Source of the DNA: SIG459 sp045638085
GTDB lineage: Bacteria; Bacillota; Clostridia; Oscillospirales; Oscillospiraceae
Reading direction: 5' to 3'
DNA: 9,177 nucleotides
Assembly (NCBI GenBank): GCA_045638085.1
Contig: JAZUAQ010000079.1
Coordinates: 1 to 9,177, forward strand
Shown: piece after piece, positions 1-6,697 of the stretch
How positions within the stretch are numbered: position 1 is the stretch's first letter
Layout of the letters: the number at the start of each line of letters is the position of its first letter
Notes under the pieces: model-generated
What the model saw: the letters and a program-made list of their open reading frames with translations, nothing else
What the model was told of the DNA's origin: nothing
Databases searched by the model: none
Made by a program: the position numbers and the translations under genes

Positions 1-577
1 GGTCAAGATGGTTGGTGGGCTCGTCCAGAAGGAGAATATCCGTGTCTTCAAGGATGAGGCGTGCGAGGTTAACTCTTGTTTTTTCGCCGCCGGAAAGCTG
101 GCTGAAAAGCCTCTCACGCATGGCAGGAGGGATGTCGAGACCATTGGCAACGCGGCTGCGCTCGAACTCTGTGTCATAGCCGCCGAGACGCTCAAAGTCA
201 GCGGTGAGGCGATCGTATTCGCGAAAAATATCCTCGGAAGGGTCTTTTTCCATAAGATGAGTAAGCTCGTCAATGCGTCTGCCTATGGCGTAAACTCTGT
301 CATGGGCGGTTTTGAGAACGTCCTCGGTGGTGTAATGGGCGGGATAGACGGGTATCTGGGAAATAAGGCCGATTCTCTTGCCCTTGGCCATGAAAATCTC
401 ACCGTCATCGTGGTGAATTTCCCCGGAGAGAATGCGAAAAAGAGTGGTCTTTCCGCAGCCGTTTCTGCCCAGAATGCCTATATGCTCTCCGGCCTGCACA
501 TCGAAGCTGAGACCGTCGAGTATGTTCACTCCGTCGTCATATGCTTTTTTCAGTTCCTTGATGGAAATGTCTATCAT
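1..577 (-). CDS. ABC-F family ATP-binding protein (C-terminal part cut by window edge)
   Basis: The gene starts at ATG 577 and runs off the left edge, leaving 192 codons of a protein family that usually has 500-650 residues. The first ATPase domain is complete enough to recognise: Walker A GRNGCGKT at residues 37-44, a Q-loop around LISQ (71-74), the ABC signature LSGGE at 161-165, and Walker B running into DEPTNHLD at 185-192. The DEPTNHLD ending, the absence of membrane segments and a helical insertion between Q-loop and signature are typical of ABC-F proteins. These act at the ribosome (translation factors such as EttA/Uup, or antibiotic-resistance proteins) rather than as transporters. 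The start lies 6 bases after the upstream PBP stop, and its GGAG ribosome binding site sits inside the last PBP codons, so it is probably co-transcribed and translationally coupled. The subfamily cannot be told without the linker and second domain. Confidence 0.93.
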   Translation of the reverse strand, partial: MIDISIKELKKAYDDGVNILDGLSFDVQAGEHIGILGRNGCGKTTLFRILSGEIHHDDGEIFMAKGKRIGLISQIPVYPAHYTTEDVLKTAHDRVYAIGRRIDELTHLMEKDPSEDIFREYDRLTADFERLGGYDTEFERSRVANGLDIPPAMRERLFSQLSGGEKTRVNLARLILEDTDILLLDEPTNHLD

Positions 578-583
578 TTTAAG

Positions 584-1897
584 TTACTCCGTAACAAGTG
601 CCTGAAGCACTGTGTTTGCAAGGGCGCCGGCATTGCGGAGACCGCCGCCTGCATTTTCAATGATAACGGTAAATGCGTAGGGGTGACCTTCGTCTGTAAT
701 AAATCCCGTGAACCAGGAATGGCTGCTTCCGTCGCCAACCTCGGCGGTACCGGATTTTGCGCACATGTCGAGACCGGGGAAAAGCCAGGCGCCGTAGGCG
801 GTATGTACATTATAGCTCATCATTTCCGCAAGAGTCTGAGCGGTGTCGGGAGCTATAAGGGTGCTCATTTTGCCCGTCTCACCGTAGATGAGGCTGCCTT
901 CAATGGCTGTTCCTCCGTTAGCAATAGCTGAGGTGAAACGAAGCATACTGTAAGGGCAAACAAGGTCCGTTGCCTGACCGATTCCTGACCATGCAAGACC
1001 GGGAGTGCCTCGGTCAAAAGCCTCAAAGCGGCCTTTCTTGGTGTCAATGCCGCTGAGGGAATGGGAGGCGGTGAATCCGTAGTCAGAAGCGTATTTTTCA
1101 AGGATATCGCCGCCGAGGAGAAGGCTCAGCTCCGCAAAGGCGCAGTTGCAGCTGTTTGCAAGAGCCTGCTCAATGGTCTGTTCGCCGTGGATGCCCGTGC
1201 AGTTGATTATAGAGCCGTCAACATAGCTTTGTCCCTCGCAGTTAAAGCGGCGGGAATAAATGTCGTCTATCTGCTCAAGGGCAGCGGCTGTGGTAATAAG
1301 CTTGAAAACAGAACCGGGGGTAAAGGCGGAGGAAATGCAGCGATTGAGATAAGCGCCTGAGTAGGCGGGATCTGCGCTGTCAAAGCCTACAAGGGGATCA
1401 TAGGAGGGCGCGGAGACCATGCAGAGAATCTCACCAGTCTCGTAGTTGCTTACAAGCACCGCGCCTTTTCTTCCTGCCAGCGCTTCATAGGCGATGGCAT
1501 TGATGCGGGAATCTATGCTGAGTTTAACTGTTCCGCCCTCGCCGGTGATGCCGGTAATGGGGTTATATCCGGAAAGATGGTCGGCAAAAACGCTGAGTGC
1601 GCCTGTGCCGATATTTCCGGGGAAATCACCCACTGCGTGGAGAGTGGAAACGCGGGTGAGAAGATCGCTGGAATAATCCTGTTTGCTGTTATCTGCTTTC
1701 GCAAGCAAAACGCCGTTTCTGTCCATAACGGTGCCGGAAATGAGTTTGCCTTCGTTTGTGACTACCTGACTGTCTGCTGTGAAGGTTGCCCAATCCTCAC
1801 CGTCTGCGGCGTAGCGCACGGTGTAGAATACCATGCCGAACATAACGGCGAAGGCTATGATGAGGGCGGAGAAGGATCTGTTTTTAACTTTTTTCAT
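584..1897 (-). CDS. PbpA-like penicillin-binding transpeptidase (short class B PBP)
   Basis: The protein has 437 residues. It has an N-terminal signal anchor (about residues 8-28) and a short extracellular region to about 125. A complete D,D-transpeptidase domain follows, with all three active-site motifs: SxxK as S196-V-F-K199, SxN as S249-C-N251, and KSGT at 381-384. It should crosslink peptidoglycan outside the membrane. At this length it lacks the long N-terminal pedestal of FtsI/PBP2b and resembles the compact PbpA proteins encoded beside rodA/ftsW in Actinobacteria and Clostridia. The chosen ATG (1897) overlaps the upstream stop as ATGA and has AGGAGG ten bases ahead. A longer reading from TTG at 1906 would leave only one base after AGGAGG and is rejected. 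Cysteines 220 and 233 flank a CxG...C...HG segment and could pair by disulfide. It is the natural transpeptidase partner of the adjacent SEDS protein; whether the pair serves division, elongation or sporulation is not decidable here. Confidence 0.93.
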   Translation of the reverse strand: MKKVKNRSFSALIIAFAVMFGMVFYTVRYAADGEDWATFTADSQVVTNEGKLISGTVMDRNGVLLAKADNSKQDYSSDLLTRVSTLHAVGDFPGNIGTGALSVFADHLSGYNPITGITGEGGTVKLSIDSRINAIAYEALAGRKGAVLVSNYETGEILCMVSAPSYDPLVGFDSADPAYSGAYLNRCISSAFTPGSVFKLITTAAALEQIDDIYSRRFNCEGQSYVDGSIINCTGIHGEQTIEQALANSCNCAFAELSLLLGGDILEKYASDYGFTASHSLSGIDTKKGRFEAFDRGTPGLAWSGIGQATDLVCPYSMLRFTSAIANGGTAIEGSLIYGETGKMSTLIAPDTAQTLAEMMSYNVHTAYGAWLFPGLDMCAKSGTAEVGDGSSHSWFTGFITDEGHPYAFTVIIENAGGGLRNAGALANTVLQALVTE

Positions 1898-3666
1898 TCG
1901 TCCCAATCCTCCTCTGTCTCTTCTTCGTAGTACTCCTCTTCTGCTGCTCGCTGAGAGAGTATCTCATGGTGGGCAACAACGGGAGCGAACTTCTTGCTGT
2001 AAGAGCGTTTAACGGAGAAGCTTGCGTTCATGCGGGTGTCTGAGGCCTTAATAAAGGCAATCATAGCCCAGCAGGAAATAAGGCTGGAGCCACCCTTGCT
2101 GACAAAGGGGAAGGTGACACCGGTGAAGGGGAGAAGGTCAACACAGCCGAAGCAGTTGAGAGCCAACTGCACCATCATCATGCTTGCGGCGGCGCATGCT
2201 GCAATAACATAAAAGCTGCTGCGTCCGCTGCTGGCGCTTCTCACAGCAAAGAAACCGAGCGCGACAACACCCAACATAGCAATGAGGGTCATGATAAGAC
2301 CCAATTCCTCGCTGAGAAGGCAGAAAATCATATCCGTGTTTGCGGCAAAGAGATTTCTGCACCAGCCCTGACCTGCGCCTACGCCGAAAAGACCGCCTTC
2401 AGCAGCTGCGGAAAGTCCCTGAGTCTGCTGCCAGCCTGCGCCGTAGGGATCGTCCCAGATGTGTCCCCAGGTTGCGAAGCGCTGGGCAACATAGGGCTTA
2501 ACGGTGAGGACAAGCATAACCGCAAGAGCTGCGCCTGCAAGGGCGAGGAAAATGGTGGCAAAGCTTCCGCTTCGAAGGAAAGATATAACAAGGAAAGTGC
2601 AGAAGAATATAAGTGCGGTACCGAAGTCACCCATGAGTGCCAGCGCACCAACGCAAACTGCGGAGAATGCTATGAACATAAAAAGGTTTCGTCCGCGGAA
2701 AAGACGGTCGAGGGTGGCGGTGCCGGTATAGATATAAGCAATCTTGACAAATTCTGAGGGCTGGAGAGTGAAGCCGCCGAAGCTGAGCCAGTTTGTTGCG
2801 CCATAGCTTGTCTCGCCCGCAACAAGGTTTACAGCAAGAAGGCCAAGTGCAAGAACGGCAACAGGCCAGCGCATGATTTTGGCTCTTCTGATATCACGGA
2901 GCCAGAAGCCCAGTATCAGATAGAAGACAATGCCGGCAAGGAGCAAAATGAGCTGCTTGAGCATATATTCGGGGGAGGAAGTGGCGACAACCGCAATGCC
3001 GAGAGTTGAGAGGAAAAGGGCGATAGTCTCAACCTCGAAGCCAACACGATCGAAGGCTCTCATAATGAGATAATAAAACCAGCCAACCGCGGCAATGGCG
3101 GCAAATCCGAGAACAATTTCAAAAATAAATTCCTTGTTGTCTGCAAAGCAAAACTGCAAAGCGAGTAGACCCTGGATGGTGGTGAGGATGAGCATACTCA
3201 GGGCGGGGCTGACCCGTCCCGGAGCGTTGCGCTGGGACTCTACTGCTGCAAGCTGAGCTTCGGTAAGGTCGTGGAAAACAAAGGAAACATCGCCAAAAGA
3301 GAGAATATCCCCGTCATTAACATATATGCCCTCACCGCTGTCCTCAATGTTGTTTGCAAGGCTGCCAACCTTGGAGTCAAGGTCATAAAGCTTCCATTTT
3401 CCATTTCCGGAGCGGATAAGGCTTGCGTGGGTTCTGGCGGTGGCGAGGGAGTGGAGAACTATATCGCAGCTTCTGCTGCGGCCGATAAGGCATTCCCAGT
3501 GGGAAAGGGGATAAATCTTGCCATTGGCGTCTTCAAGATAGGCCCAGATTTCGGGCTTATATTTCTGCTGAAGCATGCTTCGGACGCATCGGAGAAGCAG
3601 CCATAAGCTCAGCAAAGGCAGTATCCATTTTGAGATATTAAGAAGAAACTGAGAAAGCGCCTCCAT
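1894..3666 (-). CDS. FHA-domain/SEDS fusion: FtsW/RodA/SpoVE-family glycan polymerase
   Basis: The protein has 590 residues. A membrane anchor lies at about 11-27. An FHA domain follows at about 38-133 (IGRS at 61-64, DIVL at 68-71, ARTHA at 77-81, YVNDGD at 115-120). From about 153 there is a polytopic SEDS domain of roughly ten helices. SEDS hallmarks are QPSEFVK (302-308), the DDPYGAG segment (405-411) whose Asp405/406 matches the catalytic aspartate region, NTDMIF (443-448), SEELG (452-456) and GVTFPFVSKGGSS (516-528). SEDS proteins polymerise lipid II into glycan strands together with a class B PBP, encoded next here. The tail (about 576-590) is almost wholly acidic. ATG 3666 is chosen because AAAGGAGG lies seven bases upstream; an in-frame extension to 3789 would run through the promoter. 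FHA domains bind phosphothreonine, so a kinase input is plausible, but two expected binding residues look replaced. FtsW, RodA or SpoVE identity cannot be fixed from sequence alone. Confidence 0.93.
   Translation of the reverse strand: MEALSQFLLNISKWILPLLSLWLLLRCVRSMLQQKYKPEIWAYLEDANGKIYPLSHWECLIGRSRSCDIVLHSLATARTHASLIRSGNGKWKLYDLDSKVGSLANNIEDSGEGIYVNDGDILSFGDVSFVFHDLTEAQLAAVESQRNAPGRVSPALSMLILTTIQGLLALQFCFADNKEFIFEIVLGFAAIAAVGWFYYLIMRAFDRVGFEVETIALFLSTLGIAVVATSSPEYMLKQLILLLAGIVFYLILGFWLRDIRRAKIMRWPVAVLALGLLAVNLVAGETSYGATNWLSFGGFTLQPSEFVKIAYIYTGTATLDRLFRGRNLFMFIAFSAVCVGALALMGDFGTALIFFCTFLVISFLRSGSFATIFLALAGAALAVMLVLTVKPYVAQRFATWGHIWDDPYGAGWQQTQGLSAAAEGGLFGVGAGQGWCRNLFAANTDMIFCLLSEELGLIMTLIAMLGVVALGFFAVRSASSGRSSFYVIAACAAASMMMVQLALNCFGCVDLLPFTGVTFPFVSKGGSSLISCWAMIAFIKASDTRMNASFSVKRSYSKKFAPVVAHHEILSQRAAEEEYYEEETEEDWDE
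1908..1913 (-). promoter_or_regulatory. Ribosome binding site of the PBP gene
   Basis: A perfect AGGAGG on the minus strand, inside the end of the SEDS gene and ten bases before ATG 1897. It decides the start: the alternative TTG at 1906 is only one base away from it. Together with the ATGA stop/start overlap it points to coupled synthesis of the polymerase and the transpeptidase. Confidence 0.8.
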
Positions 3667-3673
3667 TCCGGTG

Positions 3674-3681
3674 CCTCCTTT
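3674..3681 (-). promoter_or_regulatory. Ribosome binding site of the FHA-SEDS gene
   Basis: AAAGGAGG on the minus strand, seven bases before ATG 3666. This strong match fixes the start of the FHA-SEDS protein and argues against the 41-residue N-terminal extension that is open in the same frame. Confidence 0.85.
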
Positions 3682-3705
3682 CAATACATAATTCAACAAT
3701 CTAAT

Positions 3706-3734
3706 AATATAACAAAAATGTATCAAAATTACAA
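3706..3734 (-). promoter_or_regulatory. Predicted sigma-A type promoter of the FHA-SEDS/PBP/ABC-F operon
   Basis: On the minus strand a -35 box TTGTAA (3734-3729) and a -10 box TATATT (3711-3706) are separated by exactly 17 bases. Transcription would start near 3699, giving a leader of about 33 bases with no room for a riboswitch. The call rests on box similarity and spacing only; AT-rich DNA can match by chance. Confidence 0.55.
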
Positions 3735-3794
3735 TAGCTGGTGGATTAATTACTAAATTATGTGAATATATGGTGAAATTATTGTCCAAACAAA

Positions 3795-3809
3795 TACAAT
3801 ACCATTGTA
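3795..3809. promoter_or_regulatory. Candidate operator palindrome over the trkA -35 box
   Basis: TACAATACCATTGTA has two perfect six-base inverted arms (3795-3800 and 3804-3809) around a three-base centre. The right arm covers most of the proposed -35 box (3805-3810), the position expected for a repressor site. No known regulator is recognised, and the arms are short and AT-rich, so this is tentative. Confidence 0.3.
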
Positions 3810-3833
3810 ATCGGTGTTAAGAAGGTGTAAAAT
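3805..3833 (+). promoter_or_regulatory. Predicted sigma-A type promoter of the trkA-trkH-ktrB-ktrA operon
   Basis: A -35 box TTGTAA (3805-3810) and a -10 box TAAAAT (3828-3833) are 17 bases apart. Transcription would begin near 3840, leaving only about 26 bases before the trkA start, so a c-di-AMP riboswitch leader is not possible from this promoter. The -35 box has the same sequence as that of the divergent promoter. A GGTGT direct repeat (3813, 3824) lies in the spacer. Confidence 0.5.
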
Positions 3834-3852
3834 AAATTGAATTATTGTATCC

Positions 3853-3858
3853 GGAGGG
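3853..3858 (+). promoter_or_regulatory. Ribosome binding site of trkA
   Basis: GGAGGG lies seven bases before ATG 3866. It sets the trkA start at 3866 rather than at the in-frame codon seven residues upstream (3845), which would place this site inside the coding region. Confidence 0.8.
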
Positions 3859-3865
3859 ACTCAAT

Positions 3866-5233
3866 ATGAAGATTATTCTGGTAGGCGGAGGAAAGGTTGG
3901 CTATGCCATAGTTCGCCAGCTGACCCGCGAGGGACACGATATCGTTGTTATAGATAACAGCAGGAGCGTTGTTGAGGAAGTCAGCAACTCTCTTGATGTT
4001 ATGGCTGTTTGCGGCAACGGAGCCAATCTGGACGTATTGAAAACCGCAAATGCGGCCAGCGCAGATCTTCTTATCGCCTGCACCGCTCAGGATGAACTGA
4101 ATGTTCTCTGCTGCATTTTCGCCCGCAAGCTGGGCTGCGCAAATACCATAGCTCGCGTAAGAAGCCCTGAATATGCGGAACAGATGTATTATATTAAGGA
4201 CGAACTTGGTCTTTCCATGACCATTAATCCCGAACTCAATGCAGCACGTGAGATCTTCTCCCTCCTTGAATTTCCCGGAGTTCTCCGCCGCGACAGCTTT
4301 CCCAAAAGCCGAGTTGACATTGTTGAAGTTATTCCCAAGGAAGGCAGTTTGATGGACGGGCTGAAGCTGATGGACTTTAACCGCAAGCTTCGCTGCAAAG
4401 CCCTTGTCTGCGCGGTTAGAAGAGGCAGCGAAGTAATTGTCCCTGACGGAAGCTTTGTGCTTAAAGCGGGAGATAAGGTATCCGTCTGCGCATCCGTCAC
4501 CGAAATTGTGAAGATGCTCAATGCCTCAGGACTTAAGCTGAAGGCTGCGAAGGATGTTATGATTATAGGCGGTAGCAAGATTGCTGATTATCTCACATTT
4601 CTTCTGCTTAAATCGGGAGTTCGCGTAAAGCTTTTGGAGAAAACTCCTGCCAAGGCCGCGATGCTTGCAGGAAAATATCCCGAGGCTCTTGTGGTATGCG
4701 CCGATGGTTCTGCTGCGGAAACTCTCAGTAGCGAGCATGCAGCGAAAATGGATGCTGTTGCCGCTCTTACCAATATCGATGAGGAAAATATTATTCTCTC
4801 AATGTACCTTAATAACATCGGAGTGCCGCAGGTTATTACAAAGATAAACAGAAGCGAGTTTGGCTCTCTTATCTCCGATAAGGGTGTCAGCAGCCTTGTC
4901 AGCCCCAAGAAGCTCTGCGCCGATGCAATTGTGGGTTATGTCCGCGCCATGCAGAATAGGGGAGACCGCTCTGTCCTGACTCTCCATCATCTGGTGGACG
5001 GAAGGGTTGACGCCCTTGAATTCAACGTTACCTCTTCCTGCAAATATCTTGGGGTAATGCTCAAGGACATCAAATTCAAGCCCAATATACTTATTGCATG
5101 CATAAACAGAATGGGTGCCACTATCGTTCCCGGAGGCTTTGACAGCTTCGAGGAGGGGGATACCGTTATTGTTATCAACTCCGCTGACAGAGTTATTCTC
5201 GACCTGAATGATGTTTTTGTTGCTGAGGACTAA
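3866..5233 (+). CDS. trkA: TrkA, two-domain RCK regulator of Trk potassium uptake
   Basis: The protein has 455 residues, the usual length of full TrkA (about 458 in E. coli). It is cytoplasmic and forms the nucleotide-sensing ring under the TrkH channel. It consists of two RCK units. The first Rossmann fold opens with VGGGKVG (6-12), fits GxGxxG, and has an acidic residue at the end of the second strand (D30). A TrkA-C type domain follows at about 145-220. The second Rossmann fold begins at about 230 with IIGGSKIA, a degenerate loop lacking two of the expected glycines, and ends with a second TrkA-C domain at about 370-450. The start is set by GGAGGG seven bases upstream. It is first in a four-gene operon, and the trkH ribosome binding site lies within its last codons. 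TrkA-type rings bind NAD(H)/ATP in other species; this is inferred here, and the second site may be weakened. Confidence 0.95.
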   Translation: MKIILVGGGKVGYAIVRQLTREGHDIVVIDNSRSVVEEVSNSLDVMAVCGNGANLDVLKTANAASADLLIACTAQDELNVLCCIFARKLGCANTIARVRSPEYAEQMYYIKDELGLSMTINPELNAAREIFSLLEFPGVLRRDSFPKSRVDIVEVIPKEGSLMDGLKLMDFNRKLRCKALVCAVRRGSEVIVPDGSFVLKAGDKVSVCASVTEIVKMLNASGLKLKAAKDVMIIGGSKIADYLTFLLLKSGVRVKLLEKTPAKAAMLAGKYPEALVVCADGSAAETLSSEHAAKMDAVAALTNIDEENIILSMYLNNIGVPQVITKINRSEFGSLISDKGVSSLVSPKKLCADAIVGYVRAMQNRGDRSVLTLHHLVDGRVDALEFNVTSSCKYLGVMLKDIKFKPNILIACINRMGATIVPGGFDSFEEGDTVIVINSADRVILDLNDVFVAED

Positions 5234-5236
5234 GTT

Positions 5237-6685
5237 ATGAATTATAGGATGATTTTCAATATCATCGCAAAACTGCTGACAGTTGAAGCGCTTTTTATGC
5301 TGCCCGCCCTCGCCATTGCCTTGGCGAAAGGGGAGGCATCCTCTGTCATGGCTTTTGCGGCGGTCATTATCCTTATGTTGGTGATCAGTTTGCCTTTCGC
5401 CCTGCGGAAGGGACGGGACAGAAATTTCTTTGCCCGTGAAGGACTGCTGACTGTGGGCATCGGCTGGATTTTGGTTTCCGCCTTCGGAGCGCTGCCCTTT
5501 TGCATAAGCGGTGCCATTCCCAACTATATAGACTGCTTTTTTGAAACAGTATCGGGCTTTACAACCACGGGCGCCACAATACTTGGCGACATAGAAGCCC
5601 TCCCCATGTCTATGCTCTACTGGCGAAGCTTCACCCATTGGCTTGGCGGTATGGGCGTACTGGTGTTTATGATGGTGCTGAGTCCTCTAACCGGCAAGGA
5701 CGGAGGAGAGAGTATGCATCTTCTCAGGGCTGAGAGCCCCGGCATAAAGATCAGCAAGCTTGTTCCCCGCATGAAGCGTTCTGCTTCAATTCTCTATGCT
5801 ATCTATATTTTTCTGACCGTTCTCCAAATCGTGCTGCTCCTTATCGGCAGAGTGCCCCTTTTCGACTCCGTCACAATTGCCTTCGGCACTGCCGGTACAG
5901 GAGGCTTCGCTATTAAGAATGACTCTCTGGCATCCTACAGCGCATATGCACAGTGGGTAACCACGGTGTTTATGATTGTCTTTTCGGTTAATTTCAACAT
6001 CTACTTCCTCCTGCTTCTGAAGCAGTTTAAGAAGCTCTTCAAAGATGAGGAACTTCGATGGTTCCTGATAATCATTATAGCGGCAATTGCAATTGTAGCC
6101 TTTAACACGTTCTCCCTTTTCGGCTCCTTTAGTGAAACTTTGCGCCATAGCGCCTTCCAGGTGGCATCAATAATAAGCACCAGCGGTTTTTGCACTGTGG
6201 ACTTCGATAAATGGCCGCAGATTTCAAGAACTCTGCTTGTGCTGCTTATGTTCATCGGCGCCTGCGCGGGCAGCACAGGCGGCGGCAGCAAGGTTGTCCG
6301 TGTGGTGGTTTTGGTGAAAAGTGCCCGCCGCGCACTATATAAGGCCTTCCATCCCAGAGCTGTTAAACACATTTATCTGGACGGAGAGATCCTGGATGAC
6401 GACACAGTTGAGTCCGTTGCAAGCTATTACCTTATCTACTTTATAAGCCTGGCGGCAGCTGTAATGCTGATCACCGTGGATGGCTTTTCAATGGAGACAA
6501 ACTTTACCGCCGTTGTTTCCTGTCTCAATAATGTGGGACCCGGTATGGATGCGGTGGGCGCCGTTATGAACTACGGTGCATACAGTGCGTTTTCCAAAAT
6601 TATCCTCAGCATAGTTATGCTCATAGGCAGACTTGAGATATACCCGATTCTTGTTATGATAATTCCTAAGGTGTGGAAGAAGTAA
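5237..6685 (+). CDS. trkH: TrkH-family potassium channel/transporter subunit
   Basis: The protein has 482 residues, matching TrkH (about 483). It is a polytopic membrane protein built of four channel-like repeats, and the four selectivity-filter loops are visible: TTTG112, GTGG222-223, STSG317 and NNVG434. The segment GACAGSTGGGSK (341-352) between repeats and the GRLEIYP segment with R465 are family hallmarks; in structural work on TrkH the latter arginine lies near the ion path. It carries K+ across the membrane under control of the TrkA ring. It starts three bases after the trkA stop, with GAGG (5225-5228) as ribosome binding site inside trkA, so the two are translationally coupled, as expected of partners. 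ATG 5237 is the first codon in frame with this site; an ATG four codons downstream (5246) is less likely. It differs clearly from the next gene and is not a simple tandem copy of it. Confidence 0.95.
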   Translation: MNYRMIFNIIAKLLTVEALFMLPALAIALAKGEASSVMAFAAVIILMLVISLPFALRKGRDRNFFAREGLLTVGIGWILVSAFGALPFCISGAIPNYIDCFFETVSGFTTTGATILGDIEALPMSMLYWRSFTHWLGGMGVLVFMMVLSPLTGKDGGESMHLLRAESPGIKISKLVPRMKRSASILYAIYIFLTVLQIVLLLIGRVPLFDSVTIAFGTAGTGGFAIKNDSLASYSAYAQWVTTVFMIVFSVNFNIYFLLLLKQFKKLFKDEELRWFLIIIIAAIAIVAFNTFSLFGSFSETLRHSAFQVASIISTSGFCTVDFDKWPQISRTLLVLLMFIGACAGSTGGGSKVVRVVVLVKSARRALYKAFHPRAVKHIYLDGEILDDDTVESVASYYLIYFISLAAAVMLITVDGFSMETNFTAVVSCLNNVGPGMDAVGAVMNYGAYSAFSKIILSIVMLIGRLEIYPILVMIIPKVWKK

Positions 6686-6697
6686 GGTTGACATAAT

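Larger units (their letters stand above)
3667..3865. promoter_or_regulatory. Divergent AT-rich intergenic control region
   Basis: These 199 bases separate the leftward cell-wall operon from the rightward potassium operon. They contain no plausible gene. They hold one promoter per strand, with the two -35 boxes about 70 bases apart. ACAAT occurs at 3696, 3731 and 3796, and its complement ATTGT at 3781, 3804 and 3844. A 15-base palindrome lies at 3795-3809. No stem-loop of terminator quality and no riboswitch-like structure is visible. The arrangement would allow one regulator to touch both operons, which is inference. Confidence 0.6.

Noticed and set aside
8..931. A 307-codon open frame on the plus strand opposite the ABC-F and PBP genes
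   Set aside because: It runs antisense across two conserved genes and has no recognisable domain. It is explained by codon bias of the real genes.
3667..3789. A 41-residue N-terminal extension of the FHA-SEDS protein
   Set aside because: It would be encoded across the predicted promoter and ribosome binding site, has no good site of its own, and the ATG at 3666 has an excellent one.
3823..3831. The nonamer AGGTGTAAA shared by the trkA promoter and the ireB promoter (9096-9104)
   Set aside because: It takes different positions and orientations relative to the two promoters, does not extend beyond nine bases, and overlaps promoter boxes; chance is sufficient.
3667..3865. Possible c-di-AMP (ydaO/yuaA) riboswitch ahead of the potassium operon
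   Set aside because: Such riboswitches often control ktr genes in Firmicutes, but the leader from the predicted promoter is only about 26 bases, and no large structured element is seen in the intergenic region.
4799..5638. A 279-codon minus-strand open frame across the trkA/trkH junction
   Set aside because: It is antisense to two conserved potassium genes and has no recognisable domain.
6688..6693. A perfect TTGACA just before ktrB as an internal promoter
   Set aside because: The sequence 16-18 bases downstream (around 6710-6717) is GC-containing and gives no -10 box.
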